NCBI RefSeq assembly: GCF_019237615.1
Contig: NZ_JAFAGT010000085.1
Coordinates: 62,001 to 126,000 of the forward strand
Length of the DNA: 64,000 nt
Source of the DNA: Roseateles sp.
GTDB lineage: Bacteria > Pseudomonadota > Gammaproteobacteria > Burkholderiales > Burkholderiaceae_C
Direction of reading: 5' to 3'
The translations under genes were made by a program, and so were the position numbers. Shown here in pieces: positions 20,543 through 28,743 of the stretch (position 1 is its first letter; every line of letters starts with the position of its first letter). Below the pieces are notes generated by a model that did not search any database, was not told the DNA's origin, and worked only from the letters and a program-made list of their open reading frames with translations.

Positions 20543-21091
20543 ATGTCACAGCCCTCCCCTGCCGCCCAGCCGCTGACGATACGCCCCAGCACCGACACCG
20601 ACCTGGCCGCCATCCAGGCCATCTATGCCCAGGCCGTGCGGGAGGGCACCGGCACCTTCGAGACCGAGGTGCCCGGCATCGATGAGATGGGCCGGCGCCG
20701 CACGGAGGTGCTGGGCCGCAACCTGCCCTGGCTGGTCGCCGAGCGCGACGGCCAGGTGCTGGGCTATGCCTACGCCAACTACTTCCGCCCCCGGATGGCC
20801 TACCGCTTCTGCGTCGAGGACTCGATCTATCTTGCCCCGGCCGCCCAGGGCCAGGGCGTGGGCCGGCTGCTGCTGGCCGAGCTGATGGCCCGCTGCGAGG
20901 CCGCTGGCGCACGCCAGATGCTGGCCGTCATCGGCGACGCGGCCAATGCCGGCTCGGTCGGCGTGCATACGGCGCTGGGCTTCCAGCACACCGGCCTGCT
21001 GAAGAGCGCCGGCTGGAAGTTCGGCCGCTGGCTGGACGTCGTGCTGATGCAGCGCACGCTGGGCCTGGGCGACAGCGTGGCGGCCGAATGA
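20543..21091 (+). CDS. GNAT N-acetyltransferase, phosphinothricin-acetyltransferase-like
   Basis: A 182-residue GNAT enzyme. The acetyl-CoA loop AAQGQGVGRLLL lies near residues 98-109, and ANAGSVGVHTALGFQHTGLL is typical of the Pat/YncA subgroup that acetylates phosphinothricin or methionine derivatives. TIRPSTDTDLAAIQAIYAQAV at the N-terminus agrees. The physiological substrate is unknown. It overlaps the next gene by 4 bases (ATGA). Confidence 0.82.
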   Translation: MSQPSPAAQPLTIRPSTDTDLAAIQAIYAQAVREGTGTFETEVPGIDEMGRRRTEVLGRNLPWLVAERDGQVLGYAYANYFRPRMAYRFCVEDSIYLAPAAQGQGVGRLLLAELMARCEAAGARQMLAVIGDAANAGSVGVHTALGFQHTGLLKSAGWKFGRWLDVVLMQRTLGLGDSVAAE

Positions 21092-21516
21092 GCGCCGCCG
21101 TCAAGCACAAGGCCGTCGCGACCTGGCTGGCCCTGCTGGTGGGCGTCTTCGGCCTGCACCGCTTCTACCTGCACGGGCCGAAGGACCGCTGGGCCTGGGC
21201 CTTCCCGCTGCCAACGCTGCTGGGCCTGATCGGCCTGCAGCGCATGGACCACCTGGGGCAGGACGACCGGCTGGCCTGGGTGCTGATCCCGCTGCTGGGC
21301 ATCAGCCTCGTCGCCGCCCTGCTCGGCGGCATCCTCTACGGCCTGACGCCGGACGAGCGCTGGAACGAACGCTTCAACGCCGGCCGCCCCGCCTCGACGG
21401 GCGGCTGGCCCGCCGTCATCGGCGTCGTGCTCTGCCTCTTCATCGGCGGCACGACGCTGATGGCGACCATCGCCTTCAGCGCCCAGCGCTATTTCGAGTC
21501 CCAGGTCGGTCAGTAG
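21088..21516 (+). CDS. TM2 domain-like small membrane protein
   Basis: This 142-residue protein has hydrophobic segments near residues 10-25, 40-50, 64-88 and 108-130. The motif GVFGLHRFYLHGP near residue 19 is the TM2-domain signature. Function unknown. Its start overlaps the GNAT stop. Its last codons overlap the tail of the convergent pit gene by 7 bases. Confidence 0.65.
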   Translation: MSAAVKHKAVATWLALLVGVFGLHRFYLHGPKDRWAWAFPLPTLLGLIGLQRMDHLGQDDRLAWVLIPLLGISLVAALLGGILYGLTPDERWNERFNAGRPASTGGWPAVIGVVLCLFIGGTTLMATIAFSAQRYFESQVGQ

Positions 21517-22520
21517 AGGGCAAAGCTGATCCAGTAGCAGATGCCGGCCACCAGCGCGGCGGCCGGGATCGTGAAGATCCAGGCCCAGACGATGCTGCCG
21601 GCCACGCCCCAGCGCACGGCTGAGGGGCGCTGCACCGAACCCACGCCGACGATGGCGCCGGTGATGGTGTGCGTGGTGGACACCGGCACGCCCAGCGCCG
21701 TCGCCAGGAACAGCGTGATGGCCCCGCCGGTCTCGGCGCAGAAGCCGCCCACCGGCTTGAGCTTGGTGATGCGCTGGCCCATGGTCTGCACGATGCGCCA
21801 GCCCCCGAACATCGTACCCAGGCCGATGGCGATGTAGCAGGCGCCTATGACCCAGGTCGGCGGGGCATGGTCGCCGACGCCCACCATGCCCGCGGCGATC
21901 AGCAGCATCCAGATCAGGCCGATGGTCTTCTGCGCATCGTTGCCGCCATGGCCCAGGCTGTACAGACCCGCCGACACGAGCTGCAGGCGCCGGAACCAGC
22001 GGTCTATGCGCAGCGGCGACTTGTGCCGGCAGACCCAGGACACGATGACCATCATCAGCGAGCCCAGCAGATAGCCCAGCAGCGGCGAGATGACGATGAA
22101 GGCGACGGTCTTCCAGATGCCCGCGGCGACCAGCGCCTTCGTGCCGGCCTTGGCCACGACCGCACCCGCGATGCCGCCGATCAGCGCATGCGAGGAGCTC
22201 GACGGGATGCCCCACCACCAGGTGATGGCGTTCCACGCGATGGCGCCTATCAGCGCGCCGAAGACGACATGGTGGTCGACGACGCCGGGCTCGACGATGC
22301 CCTTGCCTATCGTCGCCGCGACCTTGAGCTGGAAGAAGGCGACGGCGACGACGTTGAAGAAAGCGGCGAACAGCACGGCCTGCTGGGGCTTGAGCACGCC
22401 GGTGGAAACGACGGTGGCGATGGAGTTGGCCGCGTCGTGGAAACCGTTCATGAAGTCGAACAGCAGGGCCAGCACGACGAGCAGGGCCACCACCCAGAAG
22501 GCGATCTCAGCGGATGCCAT
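21510..22520 (-). CDS. pit: Low-affinity inorganic phosphate transporter (Pit family)
   Basis: A 336-residue inner-membrane carrier with about ten membrane segments and the two internal repeats of the PiT family: FDFMNGFHDAANSIATVV near residue 23 and YSLGHGGNDAQKTIGL near residue 186. It imports phosphate, probably as a metal-phosphate complex driven by protons. It is preceded by a DUF47 gene with a 12-base gap, the classic accessory pairing. Confidence 0.92.
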   Translation of the reverse strand: MASAEIAFWVVALLVVLALLFDFMNGFHDAANSIATVVSTGVLKPQQAVLFAAFFNVVAVAFFQLKVAATIGKGIVEPGVVDHHVVFGALIGAIAWNAITWWWGIPSSSSHALIGGIAGAVVAKAGTKALVAAGIWKTVAFIVISPLLGYLLGSLMMVIVSWVCRHKSPLRIDRWFRRLQLVSAGLYSLGHGGNDAQKTIGLIWMLLIAAGMVGVGDHAPPTWVIGACYIAIGLGTMFGGWRIVQTMGQRITKLKPVGGFCAETGGAITLFLATALGVPVSTTHTITGAIVGVGSVQRPSAVRWGVAGSIVWAWIFTIPAAALVAGICYWISFALY

Positions 22521-22532
22521 CGGTGCGCCGGA

Positions 22533-23186
22533 TCAGGAATTCTCGAGGACGATGCCCTCGATCAGATTGGCTACGTCCTCGCAGCGGTCGGAAATGGATT
22601 CCAGTTGCTCGTAGATCGCCTTGAGCTTGATGAGCTCACGCACGTCGGCCTCCTCGCGGAACAGGCGCGACATGGCCGCGCGCATGACGCGGTCGGCATC
22701 GGACTCCAGGCGGTCGATCTCCTCGCAGGTCTTCAGCGCCGCCTCGGTCGTGGCCGGCTTGCTGAGGTTGGGCAGCAGCGTGACGGCGTGCTGCACGCGC
22801 TCGCAGCAGCGCACGGACAGCGTGGCAAGCTGCAGCACCTGCTCGGGCACGACACGCACGTCGTACAGGGACAGCGTCTCGGACGAGTCCTGCAGCAGGT
22901 CGAGGATGTCGTCCATCGCGTTGATCAGGCTGTGGATCTGCTCGCGGTCGATGGGCGTGATGAAGGTGCGGTGCAGCAGGCGGTTCACCTCGGCGGTGAC
23001 ACGGTCGGCGGCATGCTCGGCCTTGTCGACCTCGTCCGCGTACTGCTGGCGCAGCGCCGGGCTGGCGTAGTTCTCGATCATCTTCTGGAAGGCGCGTGCG
23101 CCCTCCAGGATGAAGCTGCCGTGCTCGTTGAACAGCTCAAAAAAATTGCCCTCGCGGGGCAGTAGCTTGCCAAACAGCATGGCCAT
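22533..23186 (-). CDS. DUF47 (PhoU-like) Pit accessory protein
   Basis: A 217-residue all-helical protein of the DUF47/TIGR00153 group, related to PhoU, with heptad-like helices such as the TPIDREQIHSLINAMDDILD segment. Family members are encoded beside Pit transporters and are thought to tune them. Begins MAMLFGKLLPREGNFFELFN, as in the family. First gene of a two-gene operon with pit; Pho-box-like repeats lie upstream. Confidence 0.88.
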   Translation of the reverse strand: MAMLFGKLLPREGNFFELFNEHGSFILEGARAFQKMIENYASPALRQQYADEVDKAEHAADRVTAEVNRLLHRTFITPIDREQIHSLINAMDDILDLLQDSSETLSLYDVRVVPEQVLQLATLSVRCCERVQHAVTLLPNLSKPATTEAALKTCEEIDRLESDADRVMRAAMSRLFREEADVRELIKLKAIYEQLESISDRCEDVANLIEGIVLENS

Positions 23187-23222
23187 CCTTGGATTTCTTG
23201 AAGGCGCGCAGTTTAGCGGGCA

Positions 23223-23251
23223 CCGTCATGGAATCGTCATCAAACCGACCG
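23223..23251. promoter_or_regulatory. Pho-box-like direct repeats upstream of DUF47-pit
   Basis: On the plus strand, CCGTCAT-GGAA-TCGTCAT-CAAA-CCGACCG shows 7-base units at 11-base spacing, resembling PhoB half-sites (CTGTCAT). The array is 37-65 bases before the DUF47 start codon but points away from the operon, which would suit repression better than activation. The rest of the 243-base gap to folK shows nothing clear. Confidence 0.4.
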
Positions 23252-23429
23252 GAAGATGAGGTACCCAGCCTCGGTCGAACACGCCCCACCCAGGGGAACT
23301 CCGGCTTCGACAGCTCGCCCATGCGCAGAGCCGAAGGGCACGAAGGCGGCCGGTCCGAAGCCCGCGCCATGACCAATGCAACCGGCTTGCCGGCGAAGAT
23401 CGAGAACAGCGGCCAAGGGCCGCCCCGGG

Positions 23430-23906
23430 TCAGACGGAGAGCGGACCGAGGCGCTCGATGCGCTGCACCTGCCAGCCAGCGCCGACGGCCAGGTGGACCA
23501 GCTCGGGCGCGACCTCGAGCAGCGGCCGCAGCACGAAGGCGCGCTCGCCCATGCGGGGGTGAGGCAGCGTCAGCCGCGGGGTATCCAGGACCAGATCGGC
23601 ATAGAGCAGCAGATCCAGATCCAGCGTGCGCGGGGCATTGCGATACGGACGCTCGCGGCCATGCAACTGCTCGATGGCCTGCAGCGCGTCCAGCAGCTCG
23701 ATGGGCGAGAGGGCAGTGTCCAGCGCCGCGACGGCGTTCAGAAAGTCCGGGCCGCCGGCATCCACCGGAGCGCTGCGCCAGACGCTGGACAGGGCGGCGA
23801 CCTGCGTTCCCGGTAGGACCGCCAGGCGCAACGCCGCCTGCGTCAATGTCGCTGAGAGATCGGCGCCGAGGTTGGCACCGAGGCCGACATAGGCGCGCGC
23901 AGTCAC
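23430..23906 (-). CDS. folK: 2-amino-4-hydroxy-6-hydroxymethyldihydropteridine pyrophosphokinase
   Basis: A 158-residue HPPK that transfers pyrophosphate from ATP to the pterin in folate synthesis. It begins with AYVGLGANLGADL, and the active-site segment RPYRNAPRTLDLDLLLY and the LPHPRMGERAFVL motif are intact. It overlaps pcnB by 4 bases, a conserved pcnB-folK pairing. Confidence 0.94.
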   Translation of the reverse strand: MTARAYVGLGANLGADLSATLTQAALRLAVLPGTQVAALSSVWRSAPVDAGGPDFLNAVAALDTALSPIELLDALQAIEQLHGRERPYRNAPRTLDLDLLLYADLVLDTPRLTLPHPRMGERAFVLRPLLEVAPELVHLAVGAGWQVQRIERLGPLSV

Positions 23907-25444
23907 TCGGCGCTGGAGACGGGCGCCGCGGCGCCCTCCCCGCCTCCGCCCGGCTTGCGGCGACGCCGGCGGCGCTTCTTGGCGGGTGCGTCACCGGCGT
24001 CCCGCTCGGCCGTCTCGGCGGCAGGAGTCTCAGGCCGCGGCGCACGCACGGCGCGGGGCGCCTTCTGCTGGGCCGTGCGGGCGTCGGCCAGCAGCGCCTG
24101 GCGGTCTTCGTCACTGCCCAACGCGAAGTCTTCCCACCAATCGGCCAGCGAGGCGTCGATCTCGCCGACATCGGCGCGCAGGCGCAGGAAATCGAAACCG
24201 GCGCGATAGCGCGGCTGCTCGATGAGGCTGAACACGCCCGAGCCCGAACGACGTTCGAAGCGGGTCTGCATCATCCAGATCTCGCGCATGTCGGCGGCCA
24301 GCTTGCCGCGGCCGGAGATGTCGCCGATGCGGGCGTCGAAGACGGCGTCGATGGCCTGGGCCAGCGCCGGCACGGGCGGCTCGCCGGCGTTGCGGATCCT
24401 GGTCCAGCGGTCCAGCACCTCGTGCCAGAGCATGCAGGCGAGCATGAAGCTGGGGCTGACGCCACGGCCCTCGTTGACTCGGCGATCAGTGTCCTCGAAG
24501 GCCTGGCGCACGAAGTCGCCGCGGATGCCGTCGGGCAGGTCGCCGCCGTCGGTCAGCATCGCGTCCAGCACGGCGAAGACGCCGCGGCCCAACCCCAGTT
24601 TCTTCAGCTGCGCGAGGCTGGCCAGCGAGTGGCCGGTCTGCAGCAGCTTGATCATCTCGTCGAACAGTCGCGAGGCCGGCACGTTGGCCAGCAGCGCGGA
24701 CGAGGCCTTGACCGGTGCCAGGGTCTTCTTCTCCAGCTCGAAGCCCAGCTTGGCCGCGAAGCGCACGGCACGGATGATGCGGACGGGGTCCTCGCGGTAG
24801 CGGGTCTCGGGGTCACCGATCATGCGCAACAGCTTGGCCTTGGCGTCGGCCAGGCCGCCGTGGTAGTCCACGACGAGGCGGCGCTGCGGGTCGTAATACA
24901 TCGCGTTGACCGTGAAGTCGCGGCGGGCGGCGTCCTCGATCTGAGGGCCCCAGACGTTGTCGCGCAGCACACGACCGCTGGCGTCCACGGCATGCTGCTT
25001 GCCGTCAAGCTCGGCCTTGGCGGTCTTCTCGTTGCCGGCGACGGACTCGGACTCGGTGGGCAGCGCGCGGAAGGTCGAGACCTCGATGACCTCATGCTCG
25101 CGGCCACGGCCGTAGACGACATGGACGATGCGAAAGCGCCGGCCGATGATGAAGGCGCGGCGGAACAGGCCCTTGACCTGCTCGGGCGTCGCATTGGTGG
25201 CGACGTCGAAGTCCTTGGGCCGCATGCCCAGCAGCAGGTCGCGCACCGCCCCGCCGACGATGTAGGCCTCGAAGCCGGCGTCGGTCAGCGTCTTGACGAC
25301 CTTGACGGCACGCTCGTCGAGCAGCTCGGGATTGATGCCGTGAATCTCGGCGGGGACCTCGACCCGCTTGCCGAGCGGGCTGGTCTTCCTGGAGGCCGCG
25401 TCGGCGGGCTTGCCGAGCAGTTTGTCGATGAACTTCTTGATCAT
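23903..25444 (-). CDS. pcnB: Poly(A) polymerase I
   Basis: A 513-residue enzyme of the class II nucleotidyltransferase family that adds poly(A) tails to RNA 3' ends and promotes decay. The N-terminal motif GGAVRDLLLGMRPKDFDVAT (about 63-82) holds the metal-binding DxD. An RNA-binding middle region and a very basic Arg/Lys-rich tail follow. CCA-adding enzymes are related, but the long C-terminus and the folK linkage favour PcnB. It overlaps the upstream HAD gene by 4 bases. Confidence 0.93.
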   Translation of the reverse strand: MIKKFIDKLLGKPADAASRKTSPLGKRVEVPAEIHGINPELLDERAVKVVKTLTDAGFEAYIVGGAVRDLLLGMRPKDFDVATNATPEQVKGLFRRAFIIGRRFRIVHVVYGRGREHEVIEVSTFRALPTESESVAGNEKTAKAELDGKQHAVDASGRVLRDNVWGPQIEDAARRDFTVNAMYYDPQRRLVVDYHGGLADAKAKLLRMIGDPETRYREDPVRIIRAVRFAAKLGFELEKKTLAPVKASSALLANVPASRLFDEMIKLLQTGHSLASLAQLKKLGLGRGVFAVLDAMLTDGGDLPDGIRGDFVRQAFEDTDRRVNEGRGVSPSFMLACMLWHEVLDRWTRIRNAGEPPVPALAQAIDAVFDARIGDISGRGKLAADMREIWMMQTRFERRSGSGVFSLIEQPRYRAGFDFLRLRADVGEIDASLADWWEDFALGSDEDRQALLADARTAQQKAPRAVRAPRPETPAAETAERDAGDAPAKKRRRRRRKPGGGGEGAAAPVSSAE

Positions 25445-26109
25445 GCGAAGAGGTGCAGCTGGGGCCAGCCGCGCGCGCTGGCGACGGCGGCGAGCGACGG
25501 GCTGGGATTGGTCGCCACCGGGTGGCTGACGCGTTCGAGCAGGGGCAAGTCGTTGGTCGAGTCGCTGTAGAAGCTCACGCGCTCGAAATCACGCCATTGT
25601 GCCCCCAGGCCCTGCAGCCAGTTCTCGACGCGCGCGATCTTGCCCTCGCGAAAGCTCGGGATGCCGTCGATCTCGCCGCTGTAGCGACCTTGCACATCGC
25701 GCTTCAGGTCGACGGCGATCAGGTGCTCGATACCGAAGGACTGGGCGATGGGCTCGGTGACGAAGACGTTGGTGGCCGTGACGATGGCCATCAGGTCGCC
25801 GGCCGCCCGGTGCCGCTCGACCAGCGCCACGGCCTCGGGCCGCAGCGCCGGGCGCATGACCTCGGCCATGAAGCGCTCGCGCATCGCCAGCGCTTCGTCC
25901 AGCGGTCGGGCGCGCCAGGCCGAGGTGGCGAAATCGATGTAGGCAGCCAGGTCCAGCGTGCCGGCGTTGTACTGGGCGAAGAACTCGTCGTTGCGCGCCC
26001 CCCAGTCCGCGCCGTCCACCCAGCCCACCTCCACCATGAAGCCGCCGAAGGCGTGGTCGGAGTCCACCGGGATCAAGGTCCCGTCGAGATCGAACAGCGT
26101 GAGATTCAT
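25441..26109 (-). CDS. HAD-family hydrolase (SerB-like subfamily IB)
   Basis: A 222-residue HAD phosphatase with DLDGTLIPVDSD at residues 7-18 (Asp7 nucleophile, Asp9 acid), VTATN as motif II, and YSDSTNDLPLLE as motif IV. Subfamily IB members of this size act on phosphoserine, histidinol phosphate or similar; the substrate is not defined. Burkholderiales often carry it between hda and pcnB. Start ATG 26109 overlaps the hda stop. Confidence 0.85.
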   Translation of the reverse strand: MNLTLFDLDGTLIPVDSDHAFGGFMVEVGWVDGADWGARNDEFFAQYNAGTLDLAAYIDFATSAWRARPLDEALAMRERFMAEVMRPALRPEAVALVERHRAAGDLMAIVTATNVFVTEPIAQSFGIEHLIAVDLKRDVQGRYSGEIDGIPSFREGKIARVENWLQGLGAQWRDFERVSFYSDSTNDLPLLERVSHPVATNPSPSLAAVASARGWPQLHLFA

Positions 26110-26792
26110 AGTGTGGGGTCGGTGTCGATTTTCTCGTCGGCCAGCATGGCCTTCAACAGCGGCAGCGTCAGTGCCCGCTTGTTGGCCAGCGCGAATTCGT
26201 CCAGGCGCTCCAGCAAGGCCATCAAGCCCTTGAGGTTGCGCTCGAAGCGCGTCAGCAGATAGGACAGCACCTCGTCGCCGAGCAGCAGGCCGCGGCGGTC
26301 GGCCTCGCGGCGCAGCACGGCGCGCATCTCGGCCTCGCGCAGCGGCTCCAGTGCAAAGCTGGGCCCCCATCCGAGGCGGGTGCGCAAGTCCTCGCGCACG
26401 GCCAGGTCGACGGCCGGCGCGTCGGCCGTCGCGACGACGGTATAGCCCTGCCCCGCCGAGGCGACGAAGAGCGCGAAGGCCGCATGCTGCTGGCCGGCGT
26501 CGAAGCGCTGGCAGTCGTCCAGCAGCAGCAGGCTCTCGTGGGCGGGCAGCTCCCAGGGCAAGGCGGTGTCGGCGTCATACCAGGCGACGCGCTGGCCGGC
26601 GGCCTGCCAGCGCTCGGCCAGGCCTTGCAGCAGATGGGTCTTGCCCGAGCCCGCAGGCCCCCACAGCAGCGCCGGCGGGTCGCCGGGCATCAGACCCGTC
26701 AGGTAGGCCAGGGCCTCGGCGTTCGCGCCGGGCAGGAAGTTGTCGAAGCTGTGCGCGGGCGGGGCAAGCAGCGCGAGGGGAATCTGTCGCAT
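26106..26792 (-). CDS. hda: DnaA-homologue regulator Hda
   Basis: A 228-residue DnaA-like AAA+ protein lacking the DNA-binding domain. Walker A is GPAGSGKT at 45-52 and Walker B is LLLLDDCQ near 93-100. With the beta clamp it stimulates hydrolysis of ATP bound to DnaA (RIDA) and so limits re-initiation. The N-terminal MRQIPLAL resembles the clamp-binding segment of Hda. Its start overlaps the stop of the upstream permease (TGATG) and its end overlaps the HAD gene by 4 bases. Confidence 0.9.
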   Translation of the reverse strand: MRQIPLALLAPPAHSFDNFLPGANAEALAYLTGLMPGDPPALLWGPAGSGKTHLLQGLAERWQAAGQRVAWYDADTALPWELPAHESLLLLDDCQRFDAGQQHAAFALFVASAGQGYTVVATADAPAVDLAVREDLRTRLGWGPSFALEPLREAEMRAVLRREADRRGLLLGDEVLSYLLTRFERNLKGLMALLERLDEFALANKRALTLPLLKAMLADEKIDTDPTL

Positions 26793-27853
26793 CAAGTGAA
26801 CAGCGAGCTCGAGAGATAGGCCCGGTGCAGCCGGCGCGCCGCGACGGCCGCGACGGCCGACAGCGGCAGCGCGATCAGCACGCCAACGAAGCCCAGCAGA
26901 TGGCCGAAGGCCAGCAGCGCGAAAATGACCATCAACGGACTCATGCCGATGCGCTCGCCGACGAAGCGCGGCGTCAGCACGAAGCTCTCCAGCAGCTGGC
27001 CGATGCCGAAGACGACGGCCACGGCCGCGACGCCGTAGAAGCTGCCGAACTGCAGCAGGCCGGCAAGCAGCGCGAGCAGCAGGCCCAGGCCGAAGCCCAG
27101 GTAGGGGATGAAGACGGCCAGGCCCGTGAAGACGCCGATGGGCAGGGCCAGGTCGAAGCGCGCCAGGGCCAGTCCCGTGCTGTAGAAGACGGCGAGCGCC
27201 CCCATGACGAGCAACTGGCCGCGCAGGTACTGGCCCAGCGTCGCGTCGCAGTCCTGCAGGAAGCTGCCGACCGACTCGCGCGCCGACGGCGGCACCAGGC
27301 GCCTCGCGCGCTCGATCAGGCCGGGCCAGTCGTCCAGCAGGTAGAAGAGCACGACCGGAAGCAGCACGGCATTGCCGACGAAGGCGAGCAGGAAGCTGCC
27401 GCCGATGCGGGCCGAACTCAGCACCGTGGCGAGCCATTCCTCGAGGTTGGCGTCCAGATACTTCAGCACGAAGGCCTTGATGCTGGCCGGGTCGAGCTGC
27501 AGGTAGATGCCGTACTGGGCCAGCCAGGGCGAGACCCTGTCGTTGGCGGCCTTGGCCAGTACCGGGATCTGCTCGCGCAGGGCCGGCAGCTCCTTGCTCA
27601 GGATGGGCAGCACGAGCAGCAGCAGGGCCAGAAGCGCGAGTGCGAACAGCAGCTCCACGATCAACACGGCCAGCGAGCGCGGCACGCGGCGGTCGACAAG
27701 GGTCTGCACGGCGGGCGCCAGCGCATAGGCCAGCACCATGGCCGCGATGAAGGGCGCCAGCACGGGCGCCAGCAGCCACAGCAGCAGGAGGCCGGCGATA
27801 GCGACAGCGCCCCAGGTCAGGGCGGTGCGTTGATGCTTGCTGAGCTTCATCAT
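26792..27853 (-). CDS. AI-2E/PerM family permease
   Basis: A 353-residue membrane protein with about eight hydrophobic segments and the family motif FIPYLGFGLGLLLALLAG near residue 247. The family includes AI-2 exporters and Na+/H+ antiporters; the substrate here is unknown. Position before hda matches the conserved perM-hda order. ATG 27853 is used; an ATG one codon later and a TTG upstream are possible. Confidence 0.85.
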   Translation of the reverse strand: MMKLSKHQRTALTWGAVAIAGLLLLWLLAPVLAPFIAAMVLAYALAPAVQTLVDRRVPRSLAVLIVELLFALALLALLLLVLPILSKELPALREQIPVLAKAANDRVSPWLAQYGIYLQLDPASIKAFVLKYLDANLEEWLATVLSSARIGGSFLLAFVGNAVLLPVVLFYLLDDWPGLIERARRLVPPSARESVGSFLQDCDATLGQYLRGQLLVMGALAVFYSTGLALARFDLALPIGVFTGLAVFIPYLGFGLGLLLALLAGLLQFGSFYGVAAVAVVFGIGQLLESFVLTPRFVGERIGMSPLMVIFALLAFGHLLGFVGVLIALPLSAVAAVAARRLHRAYLSSSLFT

Positions 27854-27880
27854 GGGTGGTGGGAGCAAGGGCGCGGATTG

Positions 27881-28741
27881 TTACTGAAGCGGCGGGGGCC
27901 GCAGACCAGTCAGTACGGCCAGGCGAGCTCGCAGCTCCGCGGCGTCCGGCGCCCCGTCGCCCTGCTCGGCCAGATAGAAGGCCAGGTCGTCCGCCGCCGC
28001 GGCCGCGTTGCCCAGCGCATCCAGCACCAGGCCGCGGTCGCGCCGCTCGACCGCATCGCCCGGCAGCAGCACGACGAGGCGCTGCTGCACTGCCAGCAGG
28101 CGCGGCCAGTCGCGGGCGGCGCGATGCACCTCCTTCAGGTTGCGCAGCATGCGGGCCAGGATCTGGCGCGGCGTCGCGGCGCGCAGGAAGAACTCCAGCG
28201 GCAGATCCAGATCCGCCGGCAGCCCGCTGCCATGGCGGTAGACGGCCAGGCGCTCGTCCAGGCGCGAGGCCGACAGCACTTCGCCCGTGAAGGGGTCGAT
28301 GACGACTTCGCCCAGCCCCATGCGGCATTTGACGAGGAAATGCCCCGGAAAGGCCACGCCCGCCGCGCGCAGGCCGGCCTGCTCGGCCAGTTCCAGCAGC
28401 AGCACGGCCAGCGTGATGGGGATGCCCCGCCGCGTCTCGAGCACGCGATGGACGAAGCTGTTGTCGGGTGCGTAGTAGTTGTTCAGGTTGCCAGCAAAGC
28501 CCAGCTCGCCGTGGAAGAAGCGCGTCAGCAGGCGCAGCCGCTCGGCCGGCACGGTCTCGGGCGTGATGCGCTCGCGCAGTCGGCGCGCCAGGCCATCCAC
28601 CTGGGCCAGCACGGCCTGCACGTCCAGCCCCGGCTCCTCATCCTGGGCAAGGCTGACGGCGGCCTCCAGCAGGTTCAGGCTCGCGTCCTCCGCCACCAGC
28701 GTGGCGAAGTAGTCCAGCGGAGTCGGGGCCGCGTACTTCAT
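27881..28741 (-). CDS. SirB1 family protein (transglutaminase-like with TPR-like tail)
   Basis: A 286-residue protein that starts with the transglutaminase-like SirB1 domain: FAGNLNNYYAPDNSFVHRVL near 81-100, RRGIPITLAVLLLELA, then FPGHFLVKC. A helical repeat tail covers about 190-280. The biochemical role is unresolved in the family. It begins 2 bases after murJ ends, so it is almost certainly in the same transcript. Confidence 0.85.
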   Translation of the reverse strand: MKYAAPTPLDYFATLVAEDASLNLLEAAVSLAQDEEPGLDVQAVLAQVDGLARRLRERITPETVPAERLRLLTRFFHGELGFAGNLNNYYAPDNSFVHRVLETRRGIPITLAVLLLELAEQAGLRAAGVAFPGHFLVKCRMGLGEVVIDPFTGEVLSASRLDERLAVYRHGSGLPADLDLPLEFFLRAATPRQILARMLRNLKEVHRAARDWPRLLAVQQRLVVLLPGDAVERRDRGLVLDALGNAAAAADDLAFYLAEQGDGAPDAAELRARLAVLTGLRPPPLQ

Positions 28742-28743
28742 GG

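Noticed and set aside
23187-23429. Possible small gene between folK and DUF47
   Set aside because: No frame has a ribosome-binding site or family-like sequence; only the Pho-box-like repeats stand out.
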